Assembly: GCA_902791865.1 (NCBI GenBank)
Contig: CADAXK010000010.1
Span: 1 to 64,000, forward strand
Reading direction: 5' to 3'
Length of the DNA stretch: 64,000 bases
From: an uncultured Bacteroidia bacterium
GTDB lineage: Bacteria; Bacteroidota; Bacteroidia; Bacteroidales; ML635J-15
Below are positions 16,477 to 24,300 of the stretch, piece by piece. Position numbers and translations under genes: made by a program. Below the pieces are notes generated by a model. The model had not been told where the DNA came from, searched no databases, and was given only the letters and a program-made list of their open reading frames with translations. Position 1 is the stretch's first letter. Every line of letters starts with the position of its first letter.

Positions 16477-18117
16477 ATGGATAAAACGGAAAAAAGGTTT
16501 TACATATATCTTTTGCTATGGTTCATTGCGGATTTGATTCAAGCGTGCGTAACCAATGTCCATGCAGATGAAGCGTATTATGCCCTGTACGGTCAGTTTC
16601 TTGACTGGGGCTACTACGACCACCCGCCAATGGTTGGACTAATGACATTCTTGAGTCACTGGGCACCTGGATATTTGTCAATACGCCTTTTGACTGTTTT
16701 GCTTCACTCTGCTACCTTACTGCTCGTCTGGAAAACCATTAGACCTGCCAATCCTACGATTAGGGATGTTAACGAATTCTGTATCATTTCGCTATCCTTA
16801 TTCATGTTTGTGCTGTACGGCTTTATTACCACTCCCGATGCCCCGTTGCTGTTTTTCGTAGCTTTGTTCTTTTATTTGTACAAGCTGTACCAGGAGAAAA
16901 ACAAAGTATGGATTGCTATGCTGATTGGAGTCGCTATCGCAGGAATGCTTTACAGCAAGTATATGGCGGTACTTGTGGTCGCTTTTGTCCTGCTGTCGAA
17001 TTTTAAATTGCTAAAAGACTGGAGAATGTGGCTGGCAATTGCTTTTGCTGCAATGCTTTTTATGCCTCATGTATTGTGGCAGACATTTAATGGGTTTCCA
17101 AGTCTAAAGTACCATTTTCTTGTCCGAAAGGATCCGTTTTCATGGTCATACATCCTTGAATTTATACCCAGTCAGTTGTTGGTCTTTAATCCTGTTTGCT
17201 TTATCCTGGCACTGTATTTCTGCTGGAGAGAGCGCAAGAACAAGGATACGTTTATCCGCGCAATTGTTTTTACAACAATTGGCTTTTTCGCATTTTTCTG
17301 GGTTATGACGATCAATGGACACGCAGAACCTCATTGGACTGTCGCTACATCAATACCTATTCTGTACATTCTATTTATGCATACTCGCGAGCATGTTTGG
17401 CGTAAAAGGATAATGATTTTCGTATTGCCTTTTGCTATGATTATCATAATTGCAAGGATAGCATTGCTTTTCCCAAATGTGCCGGAACAAACAGGCTTCG
17501 GCAACCGCCGACCACTTATAAATGCTATGCACAAATTGTGTGAAAACACACCTACAATATTCTATTCGTCGTTCCAATACCCATCAATATACCGATATTA
17601 TACAGGTGAAAATGCAACAGCGCTCAGTTCCGTATACAACAGAATGACGCAATATGACATATTGCAACTCGACAAGGATTTGCAAGGTAAGGAAGTCGCT
17701 GTTTTGTCGCCATATAGTGCATACGGCATGACAAAAATCGATGATTTTGAGTTCTATTACAAACGCATTCAGAAATTTCAGGGAACCAATAGGATTGATG
17801 TCATTGTTGATAGGCAAATACCATCCCATGATAGCATTGAACTACATGTGACTTTAAAAAACAACTATTCGTTGCCTTTTGATTTCAAGCACGAAGAAAT
17901 GCCTGTCGGTTTTGATGCTGCCTACATGCAACAGGATAAACTAAAGATAGAACATTGCATATACGATGGCGAAAATGTTATACCGGCAAATGGCAGTATT
18001 TGTGGGAAACTGAAATTTAAACGGCAAGATGAAGGCAACTATGTCATTTGCCTCAGGAATCATATAAACACATCGGTTAACAGCAAGGCGATGGAAATAC
18101 CAAGAGACAATGATTGA
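16477..18117 (+). CDS. ArnT/PMT-family membrane glycosyltransferase (GT83-like, PMT_2)
   Basis: A 546-aa membrane protein. It starts MDKTEKRFYIYLLLWFIADL and has about ten or eleven hydrophobic segments over residues 8-380, followed by a soluble C-terminal domain (about 390-546). The first extracytoplasmic loop has VHADEAYYALYGQFLDWGYY and DHPPMVGLM, the DE-containing acidic motif of the dolichyl-phosphate-mannose/undecaprenyl-phosphate glycosyltransferases. The family moves a sugar from a polyprenyl-phosphate carrier to lipid A, protein or polysaccharide on the outer face of the inner membrane. The ATG at 16477 is preferred because the longer open frame overlaps GH97 and lacks support. No acceptor can be named. 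Confidence 0.85.
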   Translation: MDKTEKRFYIYLLLWFIADLIQACVTNVHADEAYYALYGQFLDWGYYDHPPMVGLMTFLSHWAPGYLSIRLLTVLLHSATLLLVWKTIRPANPTIRDVNEFCIISLSLFMFVLYGFITTPDAPLLFFVALFFYLYKLYQEKNKVWIAMLIGVAIAGMLYSKYMAVLVVAFVLLSNFKLLKDWRMWLAIAFAAMLFMPHVLWQTFNGFPSLKYHFLVRKDPFSWSYILEFIPSQLLVFNPVCFILALYFCWRERKNKDTFIRAIVFTTIGFFAFFWVMTINGHAEPHWTVATSIPILYILFMHTREHVWRKRIMIFVLPFAMIIIIARIALLFPNVPEQTGFGNRRPLINAMHKLCENTPTIFYSSFQYPSIYRYYTGENATALSSVYNRMTQYDILQLDKDLQGKEVAVLSPYSAYGMTKIDDFEFYYKRIQKFQGTNRIDVIVDRQIPSHDSIELHVTLKNNYSLPFDFKHEEMPVGFDAAYMQQDKLKIEHCIYDGENVIPANGSICGKLKFKRQDEGNYVICLRNHINTSVNSKAMEIPRDND

Positions 18118-18221
18118 TTTGTACAATCGCGCCATGGCGCAATTCAACAGAAACGCCGCAGGCATTGAAACGTTGAACGTTAAACCAGAAACGGGCTTTA
18201 GCCCTTGAAACGGCGAAGCCA
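18118..18221. repeat. Intergenic repeat modules with two palindromes
   Basis: The gap between the glycosyltransferase and MBOAT genes contains TTTGTACAATC, GCGCCATGGCGC (18129-18140) and GGGCTTTAGCCC (18193-18204). All are modules seen again near 26290, 42100 and 61270. The two genes converge here, so the palindromes may also serve as weak terminators. Confidence 0.65.
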
Positions 18222-19880
18222 TTAGAACTGGAAATATATGAATGCCTGCATGTCGGAACAAATCGACTGATACACAACAAACACAACCAAGAGTACGACA
18301 ATTGCCTGAACCCAATGCGGTGTAGCTATGAACTTGTCGCGCCACTTGTCCTTCAAGCTTCCGCTAAACCAATGCGTCAGATAGCCAAAAGCCATCAACA
18401 GAAAGACTTTGTAGTATGCGGCAATCACTGCTGGAACATACTCGAAATGGAAATTGGTGAATACATTCTTGAACATCGCTATTGCAGTGTCGAAATCCTG
18501 CGAACGGAAGAATACCCATGTTACCGTTATGAAAAGGAAGGTGTTGAGCACCCTGATAAAATTCATAAATCCACCGTTGAACTTTGCAAACGGACTTATC
18601 TTCTGCCAGTACTTGTCGAAAATCAAGCCCACGCCATTAAGTCCGCCCCACACGAGGAAATTCCAGCTTGAGCCGTGCCACATACCGCCGAGAAGCATGG
18701 TTATCAATCGGTTGATATTCGACTTGATGCCATCTGCCACCGAAGGCACAAACCTTATCAGCAGGAACAGCACGAGTGCAAATGCCAATATTGCAACGGT
18801 TACTATCCAACTCGATGCCATCAGCATGATTACCAGTAGAATGAAACCGAAGTTCAAGTAGGTTCCGATGGTTGCCTTGCGGTTTCCTCCTAGTGGAATA
18901 TATAGGTAGTCCTTGAGCCACGACGACAACGAAATGTGCCAGCGAGTCCAGAATTCGGAACAGTTTTTCGACTTGTACGGCGAGTTGAAGTTCTTGCTCA
19001 GACGGAAGCCCATCAGCAAGGCAACACCTATGGCAATGTCGGTGTAGCCCGAGAAGTCGCAGTAGAGTTGCAACGAATAGCCGAACATCGCCATCAGCGA
19101 CTCAAAGCCAGTGTACATGTCGGGATTGGTAAACACGCGGTCGATAAAGTTTACCGCAATGTAGTCGCCAATCATAATCTTCTTTACCAAGCCCTTGAGT
19201 ATCATAAACACAGCCGAGCCGAACTCGTAGCGCGTAAGCGAATATTTCTGGTAAATCTGCGGGACAAACTCCGACGCGCGGACAATAGGTCCGGCAACCA
19301 GCTGCGGGAAAAACGACACATAGAATCCAAAGTCGATTATGTTCTTCACCGGTTCAAGCTTACGACGATAAATGTCTATGGTGTAGGACATTGTCTGGAA
19401 GGTGTAGAACGAAATTCCAACCGGCAGAAATATTTCTGAGAGGTTGAACTGAGTACCCACGAGCATATTCGACAGTCCTGCAAGGTAGTTTGTCGCCACC
19501 AGATGTGTTCCGAACATCGAATTGAAGGCATCGACAAAGAAGAATGTATATTTGAAGTACGATAGTATGAAAAGGTTTATGAAGACACTGAGTACCAGAT
19601 ATGTAGTACGCTTGCCTTCCTTTTCCGACCTGTGTATTGCATTGCCGATGAAATAGTTCAGTATAATGTTAACTACCAGCAGAATAAAGAAGAATCCGCT
19701 CGACTTGTAGTAGAAGAACAAGCTTGCAAGGAACAGGTACAACGACCTAAGTTTCGGCCGGTTGCAGATAAACGAATAGCCAAACAGAACCACTGCGAAA
19801 AATATCCAGAAGAACATCTTCGTGAAAATCAGCGGTGAATGTTCGTCATACAGAAATATGCTTTGCAAAAACTCAGTCAC
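18222..19880 (-). CDS. MBOAT-family membrane O-acyltransferase (AlgI-like)
   Basis: A 552-aa multi-pass membrane protein. FWTRWHISLSSWLKDYLYIP followed by LGGNRK, and the GMWHGSSWNFLVWGGLNGVG stretch with the putative catalytic histidine, are the MBOAT signatures shared with AlgI, DltB and PatA. These proteins acylate exopolysaccharide, teichoic acid or peptidoglycan outside the cytoplasm. Start is a GTG (19878-19880, MTEFLQSIFLYDEH), supported by a full -33/-7 promoter at 19900-19930. The usual AlgJ/AlgX-like SGNH partner is absent from the window. It lies 3-prime to, and converges with, the glycosyltransferase, so a joint role in cell-surface glycan modification is possible but unproven. 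Confidence 0.9.
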   Translation of the reverse strand: MTEFLQSIFLYDEHSPLIFTKMFFWIFFAVVLFGYSFICNRPKLRSLYLFLASLFFYYKSSGFFFILLVVNIILNYFIGNAIHRSEKEGKRTTYLVLSVFINLFILSYFKYTFFFVDAFNSMFGTHLVATNYLAGLSNMLVGTQFNLSEIFLPVGISFYTFQTMSYTIDIYRRKLEPVKNIIDFGFYVSFFPQLVAGPIVRASEFVPQIYQKYSLTRYEFGSAVFMILKGLVKKIMIGDYIAVNFIDRVFTNPDMYTGFESLMAMFGYSLQLYCDFSGYTDIAIGVALLMGFRLSKNFNSPYKSKNCSEFWTRWHISLSSWLKDYLYIPLGGNRKATIGTYLNFGFILLVIMLMASSWIVTVAILAFALVLFLLIRFVPSVADGIKSNINRLITMLLGGMWHGSSWNFLVWGGLNGVGLIFDKYWQKISPFAKFNGGFMNFIRVLNTFLFITVTWVFFRSQDFDTAIAMFKNVFTNFHFEYVPAVIAAYYKVFLLMAFGYLTHWFSGSLKDKWRDKFIATPHWVQAIVVLLVVFVVYQSICSDMQAFIYFQF

Positions 19881-19899
19881 AATCCAAAATTTAAGGGCG

Positions 19900-19930
19900 C
19901 AAAATTAACATTTTGGACATTTGAAACAAA
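19900..19930 (-). promoter_or_regulatory. Promoter of the MBOAT gene
   Basis: On the minus strand TTTG (19927-19930) and TAATTTTG (19900-19907) are separated by 19 bases. The start codon GTG at 19880 lies about 20 bases downstream, which supports this non-ATG start. Confidence 0.6.
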
Positions 19931-19952
19931 GGAAACTTTTTCAACATACAAC

Positions 19953-19982
19953 AAAAAAAACGGCTCTCGAAAATGAGAGCCG
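19953..19982 (-). terminator. Rho-independent terminator of the DUF4870-like gene
   Basis: On the minus strand CGGCTCTC and GAGAGCCG form an 8-bp stem with a 6-nt loop (19961-19982), followed by eight T (19953-19960). It lies 30 bases beyond the stop codon. Confidence 0.88.
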
Positions 19983-20011
19983 CATAAAACTTTTATCAAT
20001 TTTTCTTTCGC

Positions 20012-20431
20012 TTATTTCAAGATTTTGTATTTGCCGAAAATTGGTAACGGCTTTACGCTTCCTTGTGCTGCGTTTACAATACCGATGATTGCGAATACAA
20101 AGATACCAACGCTAACCAACCAGTAAATTACTCCCCACAACGACAATAACCACAAAGTGCTCCATGACAAGGTGTGTATTAATATTGCTGTGATTATGAA
20201 GTTAATCAACCACCATGCTGTTTCAACGATGCAAAGTACAAGACCTTGATTTGCGTGGAAACGTGCAAATTTTGATTCCTTTGCTGCAAATATTGGAACC
20301 AATACCAACAACCAGAAATATGCAAGAATTGCAAATGCCTTGTTGTTCTGTACATCTTCAGGTGTAACTTCTGCCTGTGCATTGTTCTGTGCATTGTTTT
20401 CTACAGGCTTGTTTTCGAGTTCTTCTGCCAT
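20012..20431 (-). CDS. DUF4870/Tic20-like small membrane protein
   Basis: A 139-aa protein with a charged, Asn/Gln-rich N-terminal 28 residues, then AFAILAYFWLLVLVPIFAAK, KFARFHANQGLVLCIVETAW and further hydrophobic segments to residue 125. The FARFHANQGLVL segment is the hallmark of the DUF4870 (PF09685) family, whose members have three or four transmembrane helices and unknown function. The start ATG has an unusual purine-rich AGGAG about 10 bases upstream, which is rare in this window. It stands alone between a terminator and a repeat-filled gap. Confidence 0.8.
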   Translation of the reverse strand: MAEELENKPVENNAQNNAQAEVTPEDVQNNKAFAILAYFWLLVLVPIFAAKESKFARFHANQGLVLCIVETAWWLINFIITAILIHTLSWSTLWLLSLWGVIYWLVSVGIFVFAIIGIVNAAQGSVKPLPIFGKYKILK

Positions 20432-20513
20432 AATTTTATCTCCTAACGTTTTGTATTATTAATAAATTTTTTGCAAAGAAAATGAATATTCTGTTATGTT
20501 GCAATATTTTTTT

Positions 20514-20640
20514 GTTTCTGGTTCAAAAGTTTAAGGTTCAAGGGTTCAAAGTTTGAAAATTTAGCTTCGCTGAGCTAAAGGTTGAAGATTTGAATGGCTT
20601 CGCCTGTCAACTTTTAACTTTCAACTCTTAACTTTTCACT
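20514..20640. repeat. Intergenic repeat cluster (GTTCAAGG, GAGCTAAAGG and AACTTTTAACT modules)
   Basis: The gap holds GGTTCAAGGGTTCAAAG (about 20535-20551), a hairpin TTTAGCT-TCGCTG-AGCTAAA (20560-20579), GAAGATTTGAATGGCTTCGCC and a CAACTTTTAACTTTCAACTC run (from about 20609). The first three recur at 26300-26365, 37165-37230 and 61185-61265. No coding potential is evident. Confidence 0.75.
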
Positions 20641-20685
20641 ACTCGATAGCGTTAAACCATTCTTTTTCATAATCATCTTATTGGG

Positions 20686-21123
20686 TTAATCTATTGATTT
20701 TTGCTTCATTGTTATAGTCTCACCCTTAAAAGTAAACTTCATCTCCTTGTCACCGACTGTAAATGTAGCCTTGTCAACAACATTTCCATTTTCGCCAAGA
20801 GGAATACTGCCCTCGCCGTTATTATATGTGACATCACCAAACAAATTGCCACTATCCAGCAGATTGCCATCATCGTCATACTTCGTGAAGAAAAGATTTG
20901 CATTATCTTCGACGCTGATAGTCAGACGATATGTACTGTTTTCTGATTCATAAAACCATTTTGTCCTAGAAACAGATTCTGGAGCAGAACTTTTTGCTGG
21001 TTCAACAGATTCGGTAGCGGATTCGCTGGTTTTGTCTGTGTTTTGTTCATTGTTGTTGTTACCGCAAGCTGTCATTAAGACTATACTTGCAATGCACATA
21101 AGTGCTAAAAATGTCCTTTTCAT
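20686..21123 (-). CDS. Hypothetical lipoprotein
   Basis: A 145-aa protein with lipoprotein signal MKRTFLALMCIASIVLMTAC (lipobox MTAC, Cys20). A low-complexity Asn/Glu/Ser-rich linker follows to about residue 52. The C-terminal 90 residues form alternating beta-type strands (YRLTISVEDNANLFFTKYDD, EMKFTFKGETITMKQK), suggesting a small beta-barrel of the lipocalin-like kind. No family could be assigned. ATG at 21121-21123 is chosen because the next upstream start adds residues before the signal peptide. It lies 93 bases downstream of the OmpA-like gene in the same direction. Confidence 0.65.
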   Translation of the reverse strand: MKRTFLALMCIASIVLMTACGNNNNEQNTDKTSESATESVEPAKSSAPESVSRTKWFYESENSTYRLTISVEDNANLFFTKYDDDGNLLDSGNLFGDVTYNNGEGSIPLGENGNVVDKATFTVGDKEMKFTFKGETITMKQKSID

Positions 21124-21163
21124 ATTATTAAGATTTATTTGTATTCTTGTTGTTGGTCTCACA

Positions 21164-21200
21164 GGCTCGCAGTCTAACAGACTGTCAGCCAGTTTGCCTG
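21164..21200. repeat. Short intergenic repeat AGTCTAACAGACT
   Basis: AGTCTAACAGACT (21171-21183) is a hairpin-forming sequence followed by GTCAGCCAG. The same sequence and its surroundings return at 42750-42840 downstream of the giant adhesin gene. Confidence 0.6.
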
Positions 21201-21216
21201 TAAAACTATTCCCCTT

Positions 21217-22785
21217 TTACTTCTTCACAAATTCAACCCTTCTGTTCTTGGCCTTGCCTTCGTCGGTGCTGTTGTCGGCGATTGGCGAAGTCTGTCCCTT
21301 GCCAACCGAGCTGAGGCGGTCGGCGCTGATGCCCAATTCGACGAGCTTATCGACGATTGCCTTTGCGCGTGCTTCGCTCAAGGTCTGGTTCGATGCTGCA
21401 TTGCCAGTATTGTCTGTATGACCTTGAACTTCGAACTTGAGTTCTGGATTGTCCTGCATAAGCTTTACGATACGGTTGATTTCGCCCATCGATTCAGGCT
21501 TAATTACCGACTTGCCGACATCGAAAGTAATGCCGTAGGTTACAAACTTGCCATCGGTCATCATACGGTCGTACAGAGGCTTGGCACCTTTGGCAAAACG
21601 TACATTCTTGATGTATGCCGGCTGTTCGGTGCGACCACCTTCATAAATGAACCCGAAAAATCCGCCATTCGGATTCTTGTAGTTAGGAATATTAGCGACA
21701 CGTGTTTCATCGTAATAAACCTTTACTGCACGCTTGTTTACAGAAATGGAAATATGATGCCACTTGTTGAATTCTACCTTCTCTATCTTGTTGTCGTTAG
21801 TAAAACCTTGCCCCGTTGATGTGGCTTCGTCAGCAATTCTTGTATGAATTTCCTTGCTGTCGTCCTTCCAATGCGTATGGTCAGTCTTTGTAATGTAGTT
21901 GTCGAAATGGACTTGTAATATATCCCAAGTTAAATTGTGTTCTTTGGATGGCATAATTTTGAAAAAGATGCGACCATAGTCATCGCCTTCGTCTTCATAG
22001 AACTCATAATAGTCAAACTCAACAGTATATACTTCAGGTAGATAATTCCATGTAGGTTCTATAAGCGGCATTATTCTTGAGTTATTTAAGATGGCAATCA
22101 CATTTTCACCATTTACCTTTTGCACCTCTGCCTCACCGTCTATCAGTTCCCACTTACTTGGAAATTCGCCTAATTGTTCGCCATCTACCTGATCGTAGAA
22201 TATCACCTCATCCCCAGGAACAAAGTCGAACTTGTTCCATTGTGACTCTGCCTTTACATTACCTTTCATAGTACCGCACTCATCGCAGAACTTGCCAGTA
22301 TTGCCTTCGTGTCCGCATTTTCCACATTTCCAAGTTGTTGAAGCTGTTGATTCTTCGGGCTTCTTGGCACCGCACTCGTTGCAGAACTTACCGGTGTTGC
22401 CCTTGTGTCCGCAAGCTGGGCAGGTCCAACCACTTTCGGCTGTATTGGTTTCCTGTGCAGGTGATGCTCCGGGTTTCTTGGCTGCACATTCCTTGCAGAA
22501 ATTGCCATGGTTGCCAGTGGCACCACAAGCAGGACAAGTCCATCCACCATTGTCGTGCGGATCGTCCTGAATGGTACTTGAATTATCATTTTTCTCCTTT
22601 TCGATGGCTTTCTTGGTATTGTCGAAAGTCTTGTCGATGGCATTGTCCACAGCCTTGTCAACGGCTTTGTTTACACCTTCTTCCACTTTCTGGTTTACCT
22701 TGTTACGAATAAGGTTTCCTATCTGTGCGTTTGCAGCAAATGACAAAAACAATGTCATCAATGCTAATACTATAAGTTTTCTCAT
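21217..22785 (-). CDS. OmpA-family envelope protein with three tandem zinc-ribbon motifs
   Basis: A 522-aa exported protein with signal peptide MRKLIVLALMTLFLSFAANA. Next comes a helical, heptad-like stretch (VNKAVDKAVDNAIDKTFDNT, about residues 38-57), then three zinc-ribbon units near 82-104, 120-142 and 152-174, each with two CxxC pairs: WTCPACGATGNHGNFCKEC, WTCPACGHKGNTGKFCNEC, WKCGKCGHEGNTGKFCDEC. A jelly-roll, concanavalin-like region follows (about 185-400). The C-terminus is an OmpA peptidoglycan-binding domain (FEVQGHTDNTGNAASNQTLS, RADRLSSVGKG-like, and KNRRVEFVKK). It should anchor to peptidoglycan under the outer membrane. Zinc ribbons in an exported OmpA protein are unusual. A TACCTTTG promoter with TTG at -33 (22808-22837, minus strand) precedes it. 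Confidence 0.85.
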   Translation of the reverse strand: MRKLIVLALMTLFLSFAANAQIGNLIRNKVNQKVEEGVNKAVDKAVDNAIDKTFDNTKKAIEKEKNDNSSTIQDDPHDNGGWTCPACGATGNHGNFCKECAAKKPGASPAQETNTAESGWTCPACGHKGNTGKFCNECGAKKPEESTASTTWKCGKCGHEGNTGKFCDECGTMKGNVKAESQWNKFDFVPGDEVIFYDQVDGEQLGEFPSKWELIDGEAEVQKVNGENVIAILNNSRIMPLIEPTWNYLPEVYTVEFDYYEFYEDEGDDYGRIFFKIMPSKEHNLTWDILQVHFDNYITKTDHTHWKDDSKEIHTRIADEATSTGQGFTNDNKIEKVEFNKWHHISISVNKRAVKVYYDETRVANIPNYKNPNGGFFGFIYEGGRTEQPAYIKNVRFAKGAKPLYDRMMTDGKFVTYGITFDVGKSVIKPESMGEINRIVKLMQDNPELKFEVQGHTDNTGNAASNQTLSEARAKAIVDKLVELGISADRLSSVGKGQTSPIADNSTDEGKAKNRRVEFVKK

Positions 22786-22807
22786 AAAAATCATATTAAA
22801 ATTTTAG

Positions 22808-22837
22808 CAAAGGTAGAAAATGTTTTTGGAATGACAA
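22808..22837 (-). promoter_or_regulatory. Promoter of the OmpA/zinc-ribbon gene
   Basis: On the minus strand TTG (22835-22837) and TACCTTTG (22808-22815) are 19 bases apart. The ATG at 22785 is about 20 bases downstream. Confidence 0.5.
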
Positions 22838-22895
22838 TAAAAAGTTGAAAATTGAAGGTTGAAAAAATGAAAGGCTTGCTGGCTATTTGTGTCTG

Positions 22896-22955
22896 CCTCC
22901 AGCCCAACGCTAAAGACATTAAAGGCTTTAGCGGCCTTAATGGCTGGGCTGGGGA
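22896..22955. repeat. Structured hairpin element, copy 1 (conserved core, GC-rich arms)
   Basis: CCAGCCCA (22899-22906) and TGGGCTGG (22945-22952) are exact complements. They enclose a core reading CGCTAAAGACATTAAAGG then CTTTAGCGGCCTTAATGG. The core matches, on the opposite strand, the core of the element at 32221-32318, while the arms differ in sequence. It begins 5 bases beyond the stop codon of the phosphopantetheinyl transferase. Confidence 0.7.
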
Positions 22956-22959
22956 ACAG

Positions 22960-23643
22960 CTAACCATCAAGCCTTCCCCACACCACAGTATTACCTTCAA
23001 TTTTCATCGCGGAAAGCGAGAAATGTTTTGTAATCCCAGATTTTTTTAATGCACAATGGATAATGGATGATTGATAATGTACAATTGACAATGGATAATT
23101 GACAATGTTTTTTTCTTCGTTTAAATTTTCCTTAAACGAAAAATCGGACGGCATATCAACTTCTATCATATCACGAAAATCAATCCCATCGTCGTTGGCA
23201 AGCTTGAAAACACATTCTTTACAGTTCCAAAGGACGGTCAACTTTTCTAGATCGCCGTTGGCAGCTGTTATTTCTTCATCGGAAAATGCCCGTGTGGCTA
23301 TTCGCTGTATCCTTGGTGATATTTTTTCAATGTCGATACCAACTTGACGGTCAGGATTATAGATTATTGCAGCTATGTCGGCAGAATGACTAATAGAGAT
23401 GTAGCCGTTATCGAGATACGGCTTATTGTCATCATAATGTATTGTCTGTTTTATGCCTACGGCTTTCAACAATGCACGAACAGAAAGCAGTTCGATACGG
23501 CGCTTGAGTGCAGAACATCGCTCTATTCGGCAATTGTCCTCACCGGTAAGGTCACACATCGCAAGAAGTTGCTCCTCGGTCTCCTCCATTTTCCAGAAAG
23601 CGAGAAGGGATTTATCTGATAATATGGATTTATAAATTAACAA
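22960..23643 (-). CDS. 4-prime-phosphopantetheinyl transferase superfamily protein, with in-frame repeat insertion
   Basis: A 227-aa enzyme. VGIDIEKISPRIQRIATRAF (about residues 101-120) and VLWNCKECVFKL (about 137-148) are the two magnesium-binding and catalytic motifs of the Sfp/AcpT-like family, which attach phosphopantetheine from CoA to acyl or peptidyl carrier proteins. The order ssb-gldE-gldD-PPTase is conserved in Bacteroidetes. Two oddities are visible. The only start that keeps the usual N-terminus (LIYKSILSDKSLLAFWKMEE) is a TTG at 23641-23643, contributed by an intergenic repeat. A second copy of that repeat family (23051-23107) encodes an extra NIVNYPLSIVHYQSSIIHCA segment in frame. 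An ATG 18 codons downstream is an alternative start. Confidence 0.82.
   Translation of the reverse strand: MLIYKSILSDKSLLAFWKMEETEEQLLAMCDLTGEDNCRIERCSALKRRIELLSVRALLKAVGIKQTIHYDDNKPYLDNGYISISHSADIAAIIYNPDRQVGIDIEKISPRIQRIATRAFSDEEITAANGDLEKLTVLWNCKECVFKLANDDGIDFRDMIEVDMPSDFSFKENLNEEKNIVNYPLSIVHYQSSIIHCALKKSGITKHFSLSAMKIEGNTVVWGRLDG
23051..23107. repeat. AATGGATAATTGACAATG-type repeat inside the phosphopantetheinyl transferase gene
   Basis: About 57 bases of near-repeats of GACAATGGATAAT and TGATAATGTACAAT lie inside the coding sequence. The same wording occurs in the adjacent gap (23641-23680) and at about 42042-42060. The length is close to a multiple of three and the reading frame is kept. 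Confidence 0.75.
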
Positions 23644-23680
23644 TGGATAATTAATAATGAATAATGGACAATTGATAATG
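23641..23680. repeat. AATGGATAATTAATAATG-type intergenic repeat
   Basis: A run of CAATGGATAAT, TAATAATGAATAATGG and ACAATTGATAATG lies between gldD and the phosphopantetheinyl transferase gene. Its right-most three bases (CAA on the plus strand) form the TTG start codon of that gene. Confidence 0.7.
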
Positions 23681-23718
23681 ATTTTGTGGCGCTAGTGGCG
23701 ACGCGCCGTGGCATGTCG

Positions 23719-24300
23719 CTACCGCCACTCGAAACTCTCCATGAAATGTTCAATGTCTTCGCGGACAAAATCGACCACAGGTGCCAGCGAATCCTTGTTG
23801 GGATGCGCCTCGAAATATAGCGAACCGCGCATGAAATGGGTTGTGCTGTCGGTAAGGAAAAACTGCACCTGCGATGCTACATTGCCTTTAATGTTGTATA
23901 GACAGCCATACACCCGTGCCGAATCCTTTTCGAAAATGTTTTCCTCTATGGCATCGGCCTTAACGGTGTGCTTGTAGGCAAAGTCGTGGGCATCGTTAAG
24001 CAAGGTGTCGATGTCGCTGTATGTAGAATTGTCTATGGCGCGATATGTCATGTAAACCGTTGCCTTGTACTTGGGGAAATAGATGTCGAACCAACAGTTG
24101 TCCTCCTTTTCCTTTATCAGATACGCATATTCTGGAATCTCAAACTTGAACGGACATTCACCATTGTACTGCTTGTATGTCTTTTCGGGAAAATCGATGC
24201 GGAAATAGCCCTTCGGACGAGGTGCATAATTTTTTTCACCACAGGCGCAAAGCACAGCAAGTCCGACAACTAATATTATAACAAAAATCTTATTTTTCAT
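23719..24300 (-). CDS. gldD: Gliding motility lipoprotein GldD
   Basis: A 193-aa lipoprotein. MKNKIFVIILVVGLAVLCAC ends in a lipobox (VLCAC region, acylated Cys about residue 20). PRPKGYFRIDFPEKTYKQYN (about 28-47) and CPFKFEIPEYA are the well-conserved GldD N-terminal motifs. GSLYFEAHPNKDSLAPVVDF followed by VREDIEHFMESFEW near the C-terminus also match. In Flavobacterium johnsoniae GldD is an envelope lipoprotein required for gliding and chitin use, and works with GldE. It overlaps gldE by 11 bases. The role here may be in T9SS or envelope function; motility cannot be claimed from this gene alone. Confidence 0.9.
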   Translation of the reverse strand: MKNKIFVIILVVGLAVLCACGEKNYAPRPKGYFRIDFPEKTYKQYNGECPFKFEIPEYAYLIKEKEDNCWFDIYFPKYKATVYMTYRAIDNSTYSDIDTLLNDAHDFAYKHTVKADAIEENIFEKDSARVYGCLYNIKGNVASQVQFFLTDSTTHFMRGSLYFEAHPNKDSLAPVVDFVREDIEHFMESFEWR

